Origin: Branchiostoma floridae
Taxonomy: Eukaryota > Chordata > Leptocardii > Amphioxiformes > Branchiostomatidae
NCBI RefSeq assembly: GCF_000003815.2
Contig: NC_049987.1
Coordinates: 17,401,959-17,465,958, forward strand
Direction of reading: 5' to 3'
Length of the DNA stretch: 64,000 nt
Within the stretch, counting starts at the first letter, position 1. Each line of letters begins with the position of its first letter. The notes below the pieces were generated by a model that had not been told where the DNA came from, did not search any database, and was given only the letters and a program-made list of their open reading frames with translations. Shown one piece after another: positions 1-11,394 of the stretch. A program made the position numbers and the translations under genes.

Positions 1-1
1 A

Positions 2-3000
2 GCATTTGGAGCTTTAGAGCCGGTGTTCGCTCTGTTTGGAAACCTCCTCGGCAACTATGTTACAACGACTGCCGCGCGAAAAGCCATGGCTGTCACCGGT
101 ATGCTTTACATGCTGTTTCTCTCGGTGTATGTTAGCGTAGGGTTATTTCTGGGATAGGTGGTATGAACAAGAATGAGAAAACATGTCGTATGGTAAAGCG
201 ACATGTTACATATGATATTCCACATTTACATTGTAATGCGAACGTTGCAGTTGTTGATAGTTGTCATTCACAATTCATAATTATGATGCATAATCATGGA
301 AGTTAATTCGTGTTCGTTGTCACCATAGCACATTATCGTATAGCCAGATGGAGTTGGCCAATCAGAGGCCCCCATTTCCTATAGGTTATCAGTCCGTAAC
401 TTCAAAAGTATGCAGTTACCTATCAGTAAGTGTGCAGTTATCAGAATAACTGCACACTTACCTACCAGTACAGATATGACAGGGGGGTGGCTTCCTCTAT
501 TAACATCGTTAGTGCGCGTTTCATTGTTTAAAGAAAACGTTTACCATCTTAGAAAAACATTAGATTACTTACAATATGTAAAACAATAAAAACTATTTTA
601 ATTAATGTCCAATTTAAACTGAAAATTAAAAATTGAATTGTTTGCATAATAGTCCCCCCTTCAAGTTGAACGATCTGCAGATCATTCCTCCCGGAGAAGG
701 AATGATCATGAATACAGTACAGTAGAATTTTGAAAAGACTTGGCATGCAAAGACGGCAATGTTTTGAATATTTTCTGAGGAAATTTTGGATTCCAAATAC
801 AATATGTAATCGCCCTATGTACCAAATTGAAAGAAAAAATGTAAATTTCTAGAAATTCTACAAAGGCATTCACACGTATAGTAACAAGGGATCTTTGCGT
901 CATACAGGAGTTTGCAAGTTTGTGTAGGCTATATGATAATAGTGTTAATGACCCGCCTGTTCCTCGGTGTATATGGTGTGATAACGCCTGCTCCTTTGCT
1001 ATAACCACCTCATAAAACCACCTCGTTCGCTTCGCTCACTCGGTGGTTTCATTCGGTGGTTAAAGCAAAGGACCAGGCAAAGGAACAGACCATATACACC
1101 TCGGGGCGGGTCATTAACACTTAAATATTAAACTTTTTTCCATCACAGTGGTCCAAAATGACAGTCGCCTTATTCATGATCAGTAATATAATCACTTCCG
1201 AACGTAATCTCGCGAGAGTAACACGTTACCCTATCGATACGTGATATTTCCTCCACGTGACGTCAGCAATTCGCAAAAAAAGTGCCAGGAAGTTTATACT
1301 TTCTACCACCACGTTTATACCACCCATCGGCAACGCAAAACTCTTACTCTACATAAACGTAGAAGCTCCCTGTCATGTCTTCGGAAGTCTCTCAACACAT
1401 TTTCAGTGAACCACCGAATCAAACCATTTCATCTATCTATTTGATATCTACAGCTTGTCTATGCGTATCTGGATGCCTTTTTGTGGCGGCCTTTACCTCC
1501 AACTCTGCCGTGGCAGCATGTTTCGTCGCTGTAGGCTACGGATGTTCCGCAGCCAGGGCAGCGGGTATGTTCTTTTCATTGTGTTTTTTTTTTTTTGCAT
1601 TGCAGATTGGTGCTATTATGTGGCGTAACTGCAGGATGTTTGACCGAGAAGTCAGAGGACTTGGGTTCAAATTCTATCATGTTAGTGATCTTGTGCTCTT
1701 CATATGTCCACTGATCTTATACCCTTGGCAGTGCCATTGTGCATGGTAAAAGATAGTGAGAGGAAAGGGTTGGGGTCCGCCTTTCAATACTGTGCCCAAT
1801 ACACAGTGGATAACACCCCCCCTGCCCCGCGGCCTTGAAAACGGCCATGAATCTACTACAGCTACTTTTTTTTTCAATTTCGGATGAGGCCCCTTAGAAC
1901 CTTACTGTGGCTGCCGAGATTTTTGTCCATGATCAAATAAAATCCTCATTTAAAGTATGTGACAAAGCAGAAACTCTACAAGGCTGTAAGCAGGAAAATT
2001 CAATTCTAAACATGGCAGCCAGTGCACGCCCACCAGTTTCATGTCCCGGTTACGATGTCCGCCTCCTTTCATTGCGAAACAACCTGTAAACTCTATGAAC
2101 ACGGTATCCCCATTTTACGTTATTACCGAAATACGCCCGAATGCAGCCCACGTTCGTGTGTTGAAACGACAAAAATCAACAAAACATTTGAAAATCTTTA
2201 GTGAGTCACGGTTTTCTTTGTCGTCTACAGTTGCTGATGCCAACGCCTTTGACATCGCGCCCCGGTACGCCAGCGTGATATCTGGGATCTGCCGAGTCTT
2301 TTGTCGTACCGTCGGCCTAACCTTCCCACTGTTGGTGGCAACACTCACAAAGAATAAGGCATGTAACGTTATTTGACATTTGTTTTACCTATATTCGTTA
2401 CTTTTGAAACGGGTAATCCTATTGACGGAGATATGATATGGAATCTTTTGGTCTTAAAGTTGCAATTCGTAAGGTCAAGGTCTTACCGATTACATTTAGC
2501 ATATCTGTTCAATTCCCCGTTTTTTAAAGAAAGAAATATACTTACTTACACAATGAATGAAACTCAAATAGCTTTATGAGAAACAATCATTCAGATCTTT
2601 TCATAATTGAGGTAATCAACATTAGTCCGAGATGGTATAAAGCTAACATTACTGCATAAGTGTTTTTCAAATACAAAAACATGTACATAACTCTAAGAGT
2701 AAGAATAAACAACATTATTGTTACAGTACTTGAAATGTTTCAGAAACAACGATTTAAACCGCGAAATTACAAAGGATGCAAACAGCTGTAAAGTCAATGT
2801 TTACCAATTCATTTTTGAAATTCAAAATAACGACAAAGATTTGAATTTTACAGACGTTTCAGGAATGGTCCCAAGTAGTCCTGATGAATGCCTGCATGTT
2901 TGTGGCGACCGCCATCTGCTTTGGAGTCTTCGGGAGCGGGATGGAGCAATCTTGGGCCGCGGTGCCGCAAGGTCAGAATGGCGACGGAATCCAACAGGGT

Positions 3001-3054
3001 GGTAGTATCAACGGTGAACATGAAGATGAGATACGACCGCTAGTCCTCAAATGA
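2..3054 (+). CDS. SLC17 family anion transporter, C-terminal exons (5' end outside window)
   Basis: Four exons splice in phase: 2-98, 1454-1564, 2231-2358 and 2854-3054 (TGA at 3052). The product is the C-terminal part of a major-facilitator carrier. Exon 1 gives a glycine-rich membrane segment ending ARKAMAVT; exon 2 is hydrophobic; exon 3 carries DIAPRYAS, the signature of SLC17 carriers (sialin, phosphate and vesicular glutamate transporters); exon 4 starts TFQEWSQV, matching the EWQxVF start of the last transmembrane helix, and ends in a 40-residue hydrophilic tail with an acidic EHEDE cluster. SLC17 proteins move organic anions across lysosomal, vesicular or plasma membranes. The intron after exon 3 appears to start with GC (AAG|GCATGT), the rare GC-AG class, because only that join keeps frame. 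The substrate cannot be told from this part, and the upstream exons lie before base 1. Confidence 0.86.
941..1121. mobile_element. Foldback MITE in SLC17-like intron 1
   Basis: The arms are inverted repeats: AGTGTTAATGACCCGCC on the left and its complement GGCGGGTCATTAACACT on the right, with further matching (CTCGGTGTATATGGT, GGTGGTTA). About 180 bp with no coding capacity. No clear target duplication. Confidence 0.6.
2359..2853 (+). other. Putative GC-AG intron of the SLC17-like gene
   Basis: The donor reads AAG|GCATGT and the acceptor TTTTACAG|ACG. Phase 0 joining gives TLTKNK followed by TFQEWSQV, which matches the SLC17 family across this junction. A GT at 2364 would add residues and shift the frame. 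Confidence 0.6.
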
Positions 3055-3941
3055 CAAGACGAAGACTGTTTTTTGGCATTCCCTGGTCTTGGGGAGACCC
3101 CCCCCCTCCCTTTATCAGGCTCTGAACTTTGCTGACAGTTTGAAGGCCCTGATACAACATAACGCCCGAGCTCTTGGTTTTATGTTTGCAGCAACTATCT
3201 GGGGTCTTTTTTCTGTGTCTAACAATGTTTTCTTGCACAGTGGGAGGTCAGGACAGGATCAAAATTTGCATGTCAAAATTTGCAAATCTCTTTCTGCTGT
3301 TTCCTGTAATTGCTGTGGCCAGACGGGTGGAGAAAACTTACTTATTTTTGGAAACGGCCGAAAATTGATGCGCGGGCAGATGGCATCCATATAATAATCG
3401 AATCAACATGACCTTATCTTTAATTATATTAAACAGGTGGTAATGTGCCTGGTAGCGTTTTAGTAGTATAGTGGTGCTTTTCGTTAATTTGCTGCACGAT
3501 TTCAAAGTTATAGAAGTATTGAATACTTTTTTTATTTTATTCTTACTACATAGCTCATATTTAGGAATGAGGGACAAGACTGTGGGTTTGAAATTAAGAC
3601 AAATATAAAATAGAAGAATGGATTCCCAGCGTTTTGTTAAGGTGTATGTTACTTAGACTGATTATGTATTATACAGCGGTTTTGCACTATCAATGAGGAT
3701 GATTTATGTTTTAATTTTCTGATGACAGGAGCTTAATGCTTATTACATATTACGTTATATGGCTAAAGAAAATACATGCAAACTACGTACTGTATCATAC
3801 AGAAGTGTACATTGTATTTGATGGAATATCCGAAGTATTCACACAGTCACGTAGGTTGGATAAACGTTATATAAATTTACCAGAGATAGAATATTTAATT
3901 TATACATGGGTGCATAATGCATATAAATTTTTTTGAGAAAA
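3055..3941. other. 3' flank of SLC17-like gene, no further gene seen
   Basis: Probable 3' untranslated and intergenic sequence, AT-rich after about 3400. No exon with splice signals or recognisable protein was found on either strand. Confidence 0.5.
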
Positions 3942-4267
3942 TACAGTTGAACCTGCCCAAGCGACCACCTCTTCTTAGCGACCACCTGGCCATTACGACA
4001 GCTTTTTCTCGAGCGCGATTTTGTGTCGAATTCGGCGAGTTTGCGTCGGATTTTGAGTACCATTACCGTAACAATGTTATGTTCAAAATAAAGATGGCGG
4101 CGGATGTACGCGCGACTGTGCTTGCTTTTTGCCATTAAACACAACGGAAACCATTTTAACTATGCATCGGGCATGTTGTGAGTCGATAGTCTTTTAACCG
4201 ACCATCTGGTCAAATCGACCGCTTTTGCCCGGTCCTCGGGTGATCGTCTTGGGCAGGTTTGACTGTA
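3942..4267. mobile_element. Mariner-like MITE with TA target duplication
   Basis: Terminal inverted repeats CAGTTGAACCTGCCCAAGC (from 3944) and GCAGGTTTGACTG (to 4265) are each flanked by TA (3942-3943, 4266-4267), as expected of Tc1/mariner-type insertion. The interior is about 320 bp and non-coding. A degenerate relative of the terminus (GCCAAGCAACCACCTG) lies near 43,670. Confidence 0.72.
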
Positions 4268-4439
4268 ATACGGAAGAAGTCAATATTTTAACATTTGTAA
4301 TATACATGTTTTGAAAAGGGAGCAAAATAAATCTATCAAAATTGTGTCTATGTGAATATTTTTTGTATCGTAATACCTAGCTAATGAGCGAATATAAGAG
4401 TGCAAAAACCCATTAGTAGATAGATGTTTGTGATTTTAT

Positions 4440-5350
4440 GAAATGATTAGGTTTGGGGCCCCCTAGCAGCCTTCCTTGGTACTTCTGGGTGTGTTTTCTG
4501 ATCTTCTGAACAAGCTATGGTCACGAATTTTTTTTAAAATTTAGATAGGTCTTGTGCTCGGGAAGAAGTGACGTAAGTTTGGGCCCCCTAGCACCTAGTT
4601 TCGGAATAACAGGGGCATTTTTATCAAATAACTCAAGAAGGGAACATCGTATTTTCATTATTTTTGGTATGCACGTGCCTTAGACAATGTTGTACAAAAT
4701 GAAATACTAATTATGCAAAATATGAGTACATTTGCATAATTGATGAGAATAATCTATCATAGCAGTTATATCAATGTATCTCTTGTCCAAGACATGATAT
4801 AGTCTTGACATTTGGGTGGTAGATAGCTTTTAGCGTTATGACAAAGTGGAGTACGTTTCAGCCCCCTAACATTAACTTTTGGAACCACAGGGGTGTTTTT
4901 GTCAAGAGATTCCAAACAGGATTACTGCAGAAAGGAACGACGGATTGACATCATTCTAAGCATGCGGGTAGGTTCAGCAAAGATGTTCATAATGACATAC
5001 ATGTTATGCAAATGAGGACTTAATTTGTATAATTAATGTGGAATTTTTATAATTCCATTGTTTTCAATAACTGGACTTCAATAAATGCAACACATGTAAA
5101 TAATGGTAGATGGAACATGAGCAGATACCAAATATGCTAATGAGGAACTGATTTGCATACTATATGCAAAGATTGCAAAACCGATTAATGATTAATGATG
5201 GGAATTTCATACCTGTGACATGTGTATGTTAGTCAATGATGAACATCACCATGCATAAATCATGTAAATGTGCCAGACATTTGCATAAAATTTACAAAAG
5301 GTCTAGATATTTCATGGAGGTATGAGGTCGCCGAACTCTAGTTGAAAGTT
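4440..5350. repeat. Dispersed AT-rich repeat family, longest copy
   Basis: Long non-coding repeat with recurring phrases: TTTGGGCCCCCTAG, ATGAGGAACTGATTTGCATA and a 3' part near TTCATGGAGGTATGAGG...GAACTCTAGTT. Related segments occur near 8560-8690, 49,670-49,900, 55,530-56,020 and 62,560-63,270. No reading frame, so probably a non-autonomous element. Confidence 0.5.
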
Positions 5351-5751
5351 TATTTGAAAGTTCATGCCCGGAGGCTAATTGCAAGTACAAGGTGGAAACA
5401 TAGGAGATATATAATCAATCATGTGGCAATGAACAGTGATAGACATTGTAAAAATGGGGCTACTCAAATCCTAGTGTTGACTATTTCTTAACGGGTTGAT
5501 TTTGACGTCTTTTTTGTAAGCAGAGGAAGACGAAAAGCCCCATTTTTTGCAGGTACAACAGTGTTAAAATTGATGTTGATATCGGTAAATTATATATACT
5601 TACGAATCATGGTTTATGCAGTAATCTTAAGAAAAATATATCTAACGAACGTATGCGTATAAATGGCATACTAGTACTTGTATAACCCTTAAAATTAAAC
5701 CTGATATAACACCATTGGGATAAAGCGGAAAGTTTCAGCTGCAGGTGAACT

Positions 5752-5893
5752 ACATGTGACTAACACGTGATATCTTTGAGACTCACGCGTGGCTAGCAAG
5801 CGATCTCTATGAGACTCAAACGTAACGGACGCATGATCTTTATCAGATTGACATGTGATTAACACGTGGCTAACACGTGACTAACACGTGACA
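5752..5893. promoter_or_regulatory. Cluster of CACGTG E-boxes built from a short repeat
   Basis: The phrase CTAACACGTGA recurs, with CACGTG at about 5766, 5863, 5874 and 5885 plus CATGTG variants. A second cluster lies at about 6499-6541 in the last intron of the lectin gene. CACGTG is the palindromic bHLH/bZIP E-box. Whether these are functional or only a degenerate short tandem repeat is not known. Confidence 0.4.
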
Positions 5894-5904
5894 AGACGGC
5901 GTTC

Positions 5905-8900
5905 TCAGGGCTGTCCGGGTGGGTACAGCTCGTACACCTTGCCGTCGTTGGCGGGCACGAATACTCGGGAATAAGGTCCGGAGAACATGACAGTGGGACG
6001 GTCCACAAATGTGTTGGTCCCGGACGGCTTGCCGCGATTCACCCAACCACTTCCACCTTGAAACACGGACAGCTGGTACACCTGGAGAAAATACATTCAT
6101 AACTTATGAGTTTTTTTTTACCTTTTTCTTTGTACCCCTTTTCTTTCTGCCATATAGCTTTTCTCGTATAGCATTAGATAAAACTTGGTGTCAAAATCTG
6201 TGAGTTCATGATGCATGAGAAAATTACGTTTTTAAAAATCCATCAAAAATGGCATTATAATGATGAATGAATGAATGAATGAATGAATGAATTTTATTGC
6301 TCAACAATCGCACAGGGTACAATGTATGGCAATTAATAACAACTAATAGCTATACAGACAATAGTACTACATTATAATGATGTCATTAGCTACATGTAAC
6401 AGTCAGACAAATATACATCATTAAAGGCATAATGACTCCATAAATATATAGTCCAAATGAATCTATAAATCTGTATCCTATACATATATTCAGGTAAATG
6501 ACACGTGACTAACACGTGATTCCCTCGTGACTAACATGTGAATAGCACATTATCTAAGTGCCTGACCTCTTGGTATGACCCAGCGTGAACACAGAACAGG
6601 GTGTTGATGTTGATGGACGGGCTTTCAATGAGGAAAGGGTCGGAACAATCCCAGACGATCTTGTTGTCAGGCTTTCCATAACATGTCCAGCTCCCGGACC
6701 ACCTATGGAGAGAATAGATAAGATAAGTGAACTTCGATCGTTACTTCAATAGTTAAAACACACCCAGAAGAAGAAGAGATAAGAAGATCCAAACAGCTTC
6801 CATGATATTTATACTGATATGCAAATAGGGAGCCCAACATGGTGGCGGACTCAGCGATGACGTCACATTTAAACTACAATAATGTAAAGTGACTGTCGTG
6901 AATTTCAAACATTAATTTTGATACTTAAACATATTAGATGTTAACGTTACTAACCTGCATACTTCTCCGTCAGTCATGATGGCGAAAATCCCGCCCTTTT
7001 CCGTGGCGTGCACCTTCCTCACAGACTTGCTAGAGGGCGCTCCTAGGTCCCTCCAGACGCCGTTGTAGTTACTGTCCAGACTGAAGCGAAAGAGATGGCC
7101 GTTGCTTCCGGGCACGAAGACGCGGATTGTCGGGCCGTAGATGACGTAGCTACTGGTCGTACCGAACGCCTAAAATGGGGGTGAATTTGATCAGAAAATG
7201 TAAAGATGCAAATGAGATACCCATATGGCAGTTCGGGGAGAGCAAAGATGCAAATAGGATAGCAATATGGCGGTTCGAAAAGCGCAAACTGATGCAAATA
7301 GTATACCAATATGGCGGTTCGCAAAGAGCAGTACAAATAGGATGCCAATGTGGCGGTTCGGATAGAACAAATTAAAGATGCAAATAGGATAGCAATATGG
7401 CGGTTAGGAAAGTGCAAAGATGCAAATGAGATGCCAATATGGCGGTTCGAAAAGAGCAAAGATGCAAATAGGAAACCAAATTTGTGATTCGGAAAGAGCA
7501 AAGATGCAAATTGGATACCAATATGGCGGCGGAAGCATTTCGTTTTTTGTTTTATTTTGTATGTCAACCACGAATTAGAGATTTTTCGGACGGGTAAAAA
7601 TATCAATAAATATGTCATGTCAACGCCACAAAATATGACGCCTTACGTCAGTGCCAGGTGGTTTGCCATGGTTACGCCACGCCCACGAGCTGCCGGCCCA
7701 GTACCGCTCCCGAAGTGTCCCGTCATACCCTCTTGTAAACACGGTGCCTGAGTTCCCCATGACAGCGCTACATCCCTCCAGTTTCGTACCTGGACAGAAA
7801 CGACAAAATGTTTTTAGAATAGGTAACGCTAGTTCACCTTTATCCTCGGGGGAACCTATATCCGCTGTTTAAGTCGACTGAAGGTGGTTTCAAATTACCA
7901 TATTTTCAACCTATTGCAGTATAGAACCACCGCACCGTCCACTTGATATCCCTAAATGCCTGTTTTTTTAACGTAGTGGATATAGGTTACCCCGTGGATA
8001 AAGGTAAACTATTGTTATAGATCTAAGTAACGTAAATAGACCTCATCTTTTAATCCGGTCTCTTGAACTTTTCTCCGTTCTGTGAGCAGAACTATCTGCA
8101 GTCCTTGAGAAATCCGCATGGGGCAAAAATAGTTTTGTTCCCGTTTCAGTTTTTGTTCCCGATACCTGAACTTATGCGTTGAAAACCATGAATTATCCGT
8201 TGACAATGCATCAACTTATCTTTTTCAACTATAGGATTATTCATAAAACAAGCAAACAGTACTTTTGAATTAATGTTCTCATAAGAGGTAAAGATGTTTT
8301 GGGGATAATAGTGCCAAGGGGTATCGCTCCAGTGTTGTTTTATGGTGGAAAATGGTATCGTACCGGGGTTTCCATGGGCACCAAACGACCACTGCGAACC
8401 CGTCCAGTACCGCTCGTACAAGTCTCCGTCAATCGTTGTCATATACACTTTTCCATCACGCAGTACACACGGTTCTAAGGGTAAAAACAAGTAGCGATAA
8501 CGTTAATTTGCATAATTAATAAGAGAATGCTATAGTCCCACTGTTATCTGGGTTGAGGAGATGATCAACTAATATAATTTATGTAAATGAGGAACTTATT
8601 TGCATAGTTGATGAGAAACACAATTAATACACCAGTTGTAAAAGTAAAATCATTTGGCGAAGGTATGGGGTCGTAGAACTCTAGTTTGTGTATGTTTTGG
8701 TTGTTACAGTTGCAACAGAATATACAGGCTTATGGTAAATTGCTACGCATTTACGAATAAAAGAACGTTGAGCAGCGAATTCGACAAAGTGATCAATGCT
8801 TTGTCGGTATTGAACCATATCCTTCTATGCCCTTTGATTTAAAACAGCAAAGGATAAAATCATAATATCAAACACACTGGTTGCAAACACTTTGGAACGT

Positions 8901-10131
8901 GTCAGTGGCATGCCCAATGGGAATTTAAAAAATAAGGGGAAAACGTACCCTCCAGGAAGTTTTTCGGGTTGAATATGCCGGAAGACGGTTTTCCATGGTT
9001 GACCCAAGTCCAACTGGATCCTGTCCAGACCCTGAAAACAGGTAAAACAGTTGGTAACTACACAAGTAGCCCGCGTCTTCATCAAGACACTTGTTTTCAT
9101 TCACTGTTTACCCTGTATGTAGTGTGCAGTTTATAATGAAATAGTGTTTAAAAGTCCCTGATTGGTCATCAAGTTCATCAGTTCGTTGGTTATTTGCCTT
9201 TAATCGTCATTCTTGGTTTTCAAATCATTTACTATTACAATTATTACTCAGTCAGTCAGTCAGCCAGTTACTCACTCACTCACTCACTTACTCATTCACT
9301 CGCTCATTCACCCACTCACTCACTCACTCACTGGCCCACTCACTCACTCACTCACTCACTCACTCACTCACTCACTCACTCTCTCTCTCTCTCTCTCTCT
9401 CACTCACTCACCCACCCACGCACTCCCTCACTCATTCACTCACTTATTCACTCATTCACTTATTCACCCACTCGCTCACTCATTTTCTCTCTCTCTGTCT
9501 CTCTCTCTATCTCTCTTTAACTCAACCCACCTCTCATACAGCTTCTTGTTCCCTCCGACTCCAAACAGCTTTCCATCCTTCATCACAGCCATAGCGGACC
9601 TAGAAAGTTAGGATCAAAAACAGAATGACATTTTAAATGATTTTATGCTAGGAAATGGAGAAAGATACAGAATATAGCCCTATGGCAGGTTCCGACAGGG
9701 GCGTTTTAGGTAATGTTTGGAAGCGGATACCATACGAACGCCACCTATGAATTCGAACCTGCTATGACAGGCTTATAGAATGTCTTGTATAAGTTGCGTT
9801 ACGTCAGAAGTAGTAACAGGTGTTCGCAGAGGCTGCGAATGATGTTACGGGCATTCGTACATTAAGCAGTTTGTTCATCATTGAAAATACATGAATAGGG
9901 CAAATAATTTTCCTTGAGAATACATAGAGATCAAAGAATTGTTCAGAAGAAAATAAAGAAATGTTGGGAATATGCTTTAAAACAAAGGAAAGAAAAACAC
10001 GTTTTGATAAATGCTTACTTTATGTTGACAAGCCCCGGTTTGCCGTGGGACCTCCATCTCCAACCCTGGGCGGTCACAGTGGCCAGTCCCGCCGCCAACA
10101 TCAAGAGAACTACCGGTAAAACTCTCGCCAT
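5905..10131 (-). CDS. Secreted seven-bladed beta-propeller lectin-like protein (PLL-type W..HGKP repeats)
   Basis: Eight exons join in phase to 348 aa: 10019-10131, 9531-9599, 8949-9031, 8364-8474, 7647-7789, 6955-7169, 6567-6702 and 5905-6081 (TGA). The start is the ATG before a clear signal peptide (MARVLPVVLLMLAAGLATVTA). Seven repeats follow, each around a W-x-W-x-x-H-G-x-P motif: residues 24-33 (WRWRSHGKPG), 63-76, 112-125, 156-169, 212-220 (degenerate), 246-256 (WSGSWTCYGKP) and 303-309 (WVNRGKP). This resembles the seven-bladed fucose-binding lectins of the Photorhabdus PLL family, also found in some invertebrates, so carbohydrate binding outside the cell is inferred. Blades 5-7 lack the histidine and may not bind sugar. 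Exons nearly coincide with blades. A tachylectin-like propeller is an alternative name for the same fold. Confidence 0.8.
6245..6440 (-). mobile_element. LINE 3'-end fragment with (ATTC)n tail
   Basis: On the minus strand the sequence runs TTGCCATACATTGTACC...GAGCAATAAAATTC followed by seven ATTC repeats, the 3' end and tail of a CR1/L2-like non-LTR element. A second fragment with the same CCATACATTGTACC core lies at 56,585-56,650. Confidence 0.5.
7201..7535. repeat. About 41-bp minisatellite in propeller-lectin intron
   Basis: Eight imperfect copies of a unit containing AGATGCAAATAGGATA and CCAATATGGCGGTTCG lie between exons 6955-7169 and 7647-7789. Most units carry the octamer ATGCAAAT and an AATATGGCGG motif. 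The long minus-strand reading frame here is a by-product of the repeat. Confidence 0.8.
7831..8010. mobile_element. Foldback MITE in propeller-lectin intron
   Basis: The left arm AGTTCACCTTTATCCTCGG and right arm GTGGATAAAGGTAAACT are inverted repeats that continue with AACCTATATCC / GGATATAGGTT. The centre is short and non-coding. Confidence 0.65.
8560..8690. repeat. 3' fragment of the dispersed AT-rich repeat
   Basis: ATGTAAATGAGGAACTTATT and the terminal phrase GGGGTCGTAGAACTCTAGTT match the repeat at 4440-5350. Confidence 0.45.
9246..9530. repeat. (CTCA)n/(CT)n microsatellite in propeller-lectin intron 1
   Basis: About 285 bases of CTCA repeats with a CT-rich core abut the donor site of exon 9531-9599. 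Both overlapping Ser/Leu/Thr/His frames are translations of the repeat. Confidence 0.9.
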
Positions 10132-10231
10132 CTCGGTACTGGAAGTCTGTTTGTCCGCAGAAATAACAAGATCACCACCTTTCAAGACCTGCAGCGAGAA
10201 GTATAAACTAGTGGTGAAAACCATGCAGATA

Positions 10232-10239
10232 TTTATATA
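10232..10239 (-). promoter_or_regulatory. TATA box of the propeller-lectin gene
   Basis: On the minus strand TATATAAA lies about 100 bases before the start codon at 10131, leaving a roughly 70-base 5' leader if transcription starts 25-30 bases downstream. No upstream coding exon is needed because the signal peptide is in the first exon. Confidence 0.5.
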
Positions 10240-11394
10240 TTCTTTACCACCGGAAATTATGACATCACGAACTTCCTGTATTCATCTTTAGAGTTAGACA
10301 AGATTTAATCTTATTTTCCTGCTAAGGTGTAAACAGGAAGTACAAAACAAAGAAAAATCAAAATAGTCCCCTCCACACCCAGTATTCTTTTTTGGAGCGA
10401 TATCCTTAAGCGGTTCTTCTTCTACCGGAAGTGACGTAGAATCCCGGATGTCATCCCGAGGGTTTCTGACGAATACTGAATAGCTATTATCCCTGCAGCA
10501 CTTGCGATATTGCTGTGACGTAAGACTACCAAGTATTTACTTCGAATTAAATTATTCTCTCACTATGTTGTAATGTTCAGTGGATAGACTACCCATTAAA
10601 TGATTGGCAACCGAAAACGGTTATTGAGAAATAACGCGGTTACGAATTCTGGGGTGTACCCGATTCCTCAACCCCTCCTACCCTCCACTGTTAATTAATA
10701 AGTCCAAGAAAAAAATGATTGAACCAAACGTCTAGATTTTCACGCATCTAGAATAATAGTTCAAATCTGTAGGTACCTATCTAATAAATCAAGAGTAAAT
10801 CTAGATCTAAAGTAAGAATAGTTATTGTCTTCATAATTCTAAACGCCATTCTAGTCAGTCGCCCTTTCACTGTGACTTTCTCCATTGTTCAGGCTGGGTA
10901 TGATACACACGCCTTTGTGTAACCGTATACCTTCAATGTAAATGTGGTGTAAACATAAACGTAACGTCCGGCCTCCGAAAAACAGAGCTCAGATTGGCGC
11001 GCATCCAGACCTACGCTGAACACGACTTACCTTCTTCTTGATTTTGCACGCGGGCTGTGCTGGTGTGTAGCGGGCAAAAATTTACCCCTGGTTAATAGAA
11101 TGCTCCCGGGTATATTGTGACAGGGGTGGGCTCCAGCCAGTTACACCGGGATACGAACTATCGACGCTGAATCCAGCACAGGTAAAGACTAAAACTTCCC
11201 TATCCCGTTCCAAGAATCGAAGCGACGTCAACTTAAGGAAGTTCCCAAACACGATGCATTACTCTAATTACAGTAAGATTACGATACACGTAAGCTTGGT
11301 AATTATAATAATGAGCCACACCCAACCATCACAGTGCTTAACCTCACCCAACGTAATTTTACCGACGACGCGGAAACGGATCTCTGTTTTTGTG
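10240..11394. other. Intergenic, no gene recognised
   Basis: Upstream flank of the propeller-lectin gene. A few CpG-rich patches lie near 10,960-11,200, but no exon or RNA gene could be supported. Confidence 0.5.

Noticed and set aside
1241-1749. Independent small proteins in the SLC17-like introns
   Set aside because: The part with meaning (1454-1564) is an SLC17 exon; the extended frames run through splice sites.
7043-7618. 191-codon minus-strand frame with FASLLF-type repeats
   Set aside because: It overlaps a lectin exon in another frame and the 41-bp minisatellite.
9194-9611. Two overlapping plus-strand frames rich in Thr-His-Ser-Leu
   Set aside because: Translations of the (CTCA)n microsatellite.
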